DNA of 5,242 bases, from the NCBI GenBank assembly GCA_035403465.1, contig DAONFG010000088.1, forward strand, positions 1-5,242. Reading direction: 5' to 3'. Both the position numbers and the translations under genes were made by a program. The notes beneath the pieces were generated by a model, which was not told where the DNA came from, ran no database searches, and was given only the letters and a program-made list of their open reading frames with translations. Positions 5,096 through 5,242 of the stretch are shown in pieces (within the stretch, counting starts at the first letter, position 1; every line of letters starts with the position of its first letter). This DNA is from JAAYBQ01 sp035403465 (lineage in GTDB: Bacteria; Spirochaetota; UBA4802; UBA5550).

Positions 5096-5242
5096 CAGAT
5101 GCTCCCTTTTGTTGAAGGAACTGCTCCTCCAAGTGAAGCATCTATGGAAAAGGCTGAATGCAGAGCCACACCGAGAGACTTGAATATGGCCTCATGTATG
5201 TGGTGCCTGTTGTCGCCGCTTTTGAGTTCAACATGGAGGTTG
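5095..5242 (-). CDS. hisB: Imidazoleglycerol-phosphate dehydratase, C-terminal end (partial)
   Basis: HisB dehydrates imidazole glycerol phosphate in histidine synthesis, using two manganese ions bound by histidine-rich motifs. The last 48 residues are visible. They include NLHVELKSGDNRHHIHEAIFK, which carries the second His-His-x-x-Glu metal motif (HHIHE), and the typical ending IDASLGGAVPSTKGSI. The stop TGA (5095-5097) overlaps the hisH start by one base. The 5' part lies beyond the window, so it cannot be said whether this is the single-function enzyme or the HisB fusion with histidinol phosphatase found in some bacteria; the C-terminal ending fits either. Confidence 0.95.
   Translation of the reverse strand, partial: NLHVELKSGDNRHHIHEAIFKSLGVALHSAFSIDASLGGAVPSTKGSI

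Noticed and set aside
1..5242. Mobile element, CRISPR array, toxin–antitoxin or phage-defence cassette
   Set aside because: No spaced repeats, transposase, integrase, terminal inverted repeats or defence domains were found on either strand; gene content is conserved core plus one unknown.

Overview
The window is a gene-dense stretch of a bacterial chromosome. Every gene lies on the minus strand, so transcription runs from high to low coordinates. It holds conserved housekeeping genes, one signalling gene, one unrecognised membrane protein and a single tRNA. There is no sign of a phage, insertion sequence, CRISPR array or transferred island. The protein sequences and the order rplU–prp-like–rpmA–obg–proB would suit a spirochaete or another deep-branching, moderately low-GC lineage. 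That assignment rests on remembered gene orders and is tentative.

In transcription order: the C-terminus of hisB (5095-5242, cut by the window edge) overlaps hisH (4481-5095) by one base, which is the end of a histidine operon segment. After an 88-bp gap with a TATAAT box comes a GAF–GGDEF diguanylate cyclase (3337-4392). After a further 83-bp gap containing an inverted repeat comes a secreted or membrane protein of unknown function (2666-3253) with a signal peptide, a long charged linker and a hydrophobic C-terminal domain.

Next is a tRNA unit: a TTGACA/TATATG promoter, a CAU-anticodon tRNA best read as tRNA-Ile2 (2497-2570), and an intrinsic terminator. The U-run of that terminator runs straight into a perfect TATAAT that may start the ribosomal operon. 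That operon is rplU (L21), a Prp-type cysteine protease gene, rpmA (L27), two tandem hairpins of which the second is an intrinsic terminator or attenuator, then obg and the 5' part of proB. Obg and proB overlap by 14 bp.

Work flow: HisB and HisH act in histidine synthesis, ProB in proline synthesis, and L21, L27 and Obg in the large ribosomal subunit and its assembly. The GGDEF protein is expected to make c-di-GMP.

No clearly new system is visible. The points most worth following are: a Prp-type protease next to an L27 that lacks the N-terminal extension Prp is known to cut; the unclear, non-ATG start of that protease gene beside a decoy ATG; the attenuator-like terminator in front of obg; non-canonical G4 and G5 motifs in Obg; and the unrecognised signal-peptide membrane protein.
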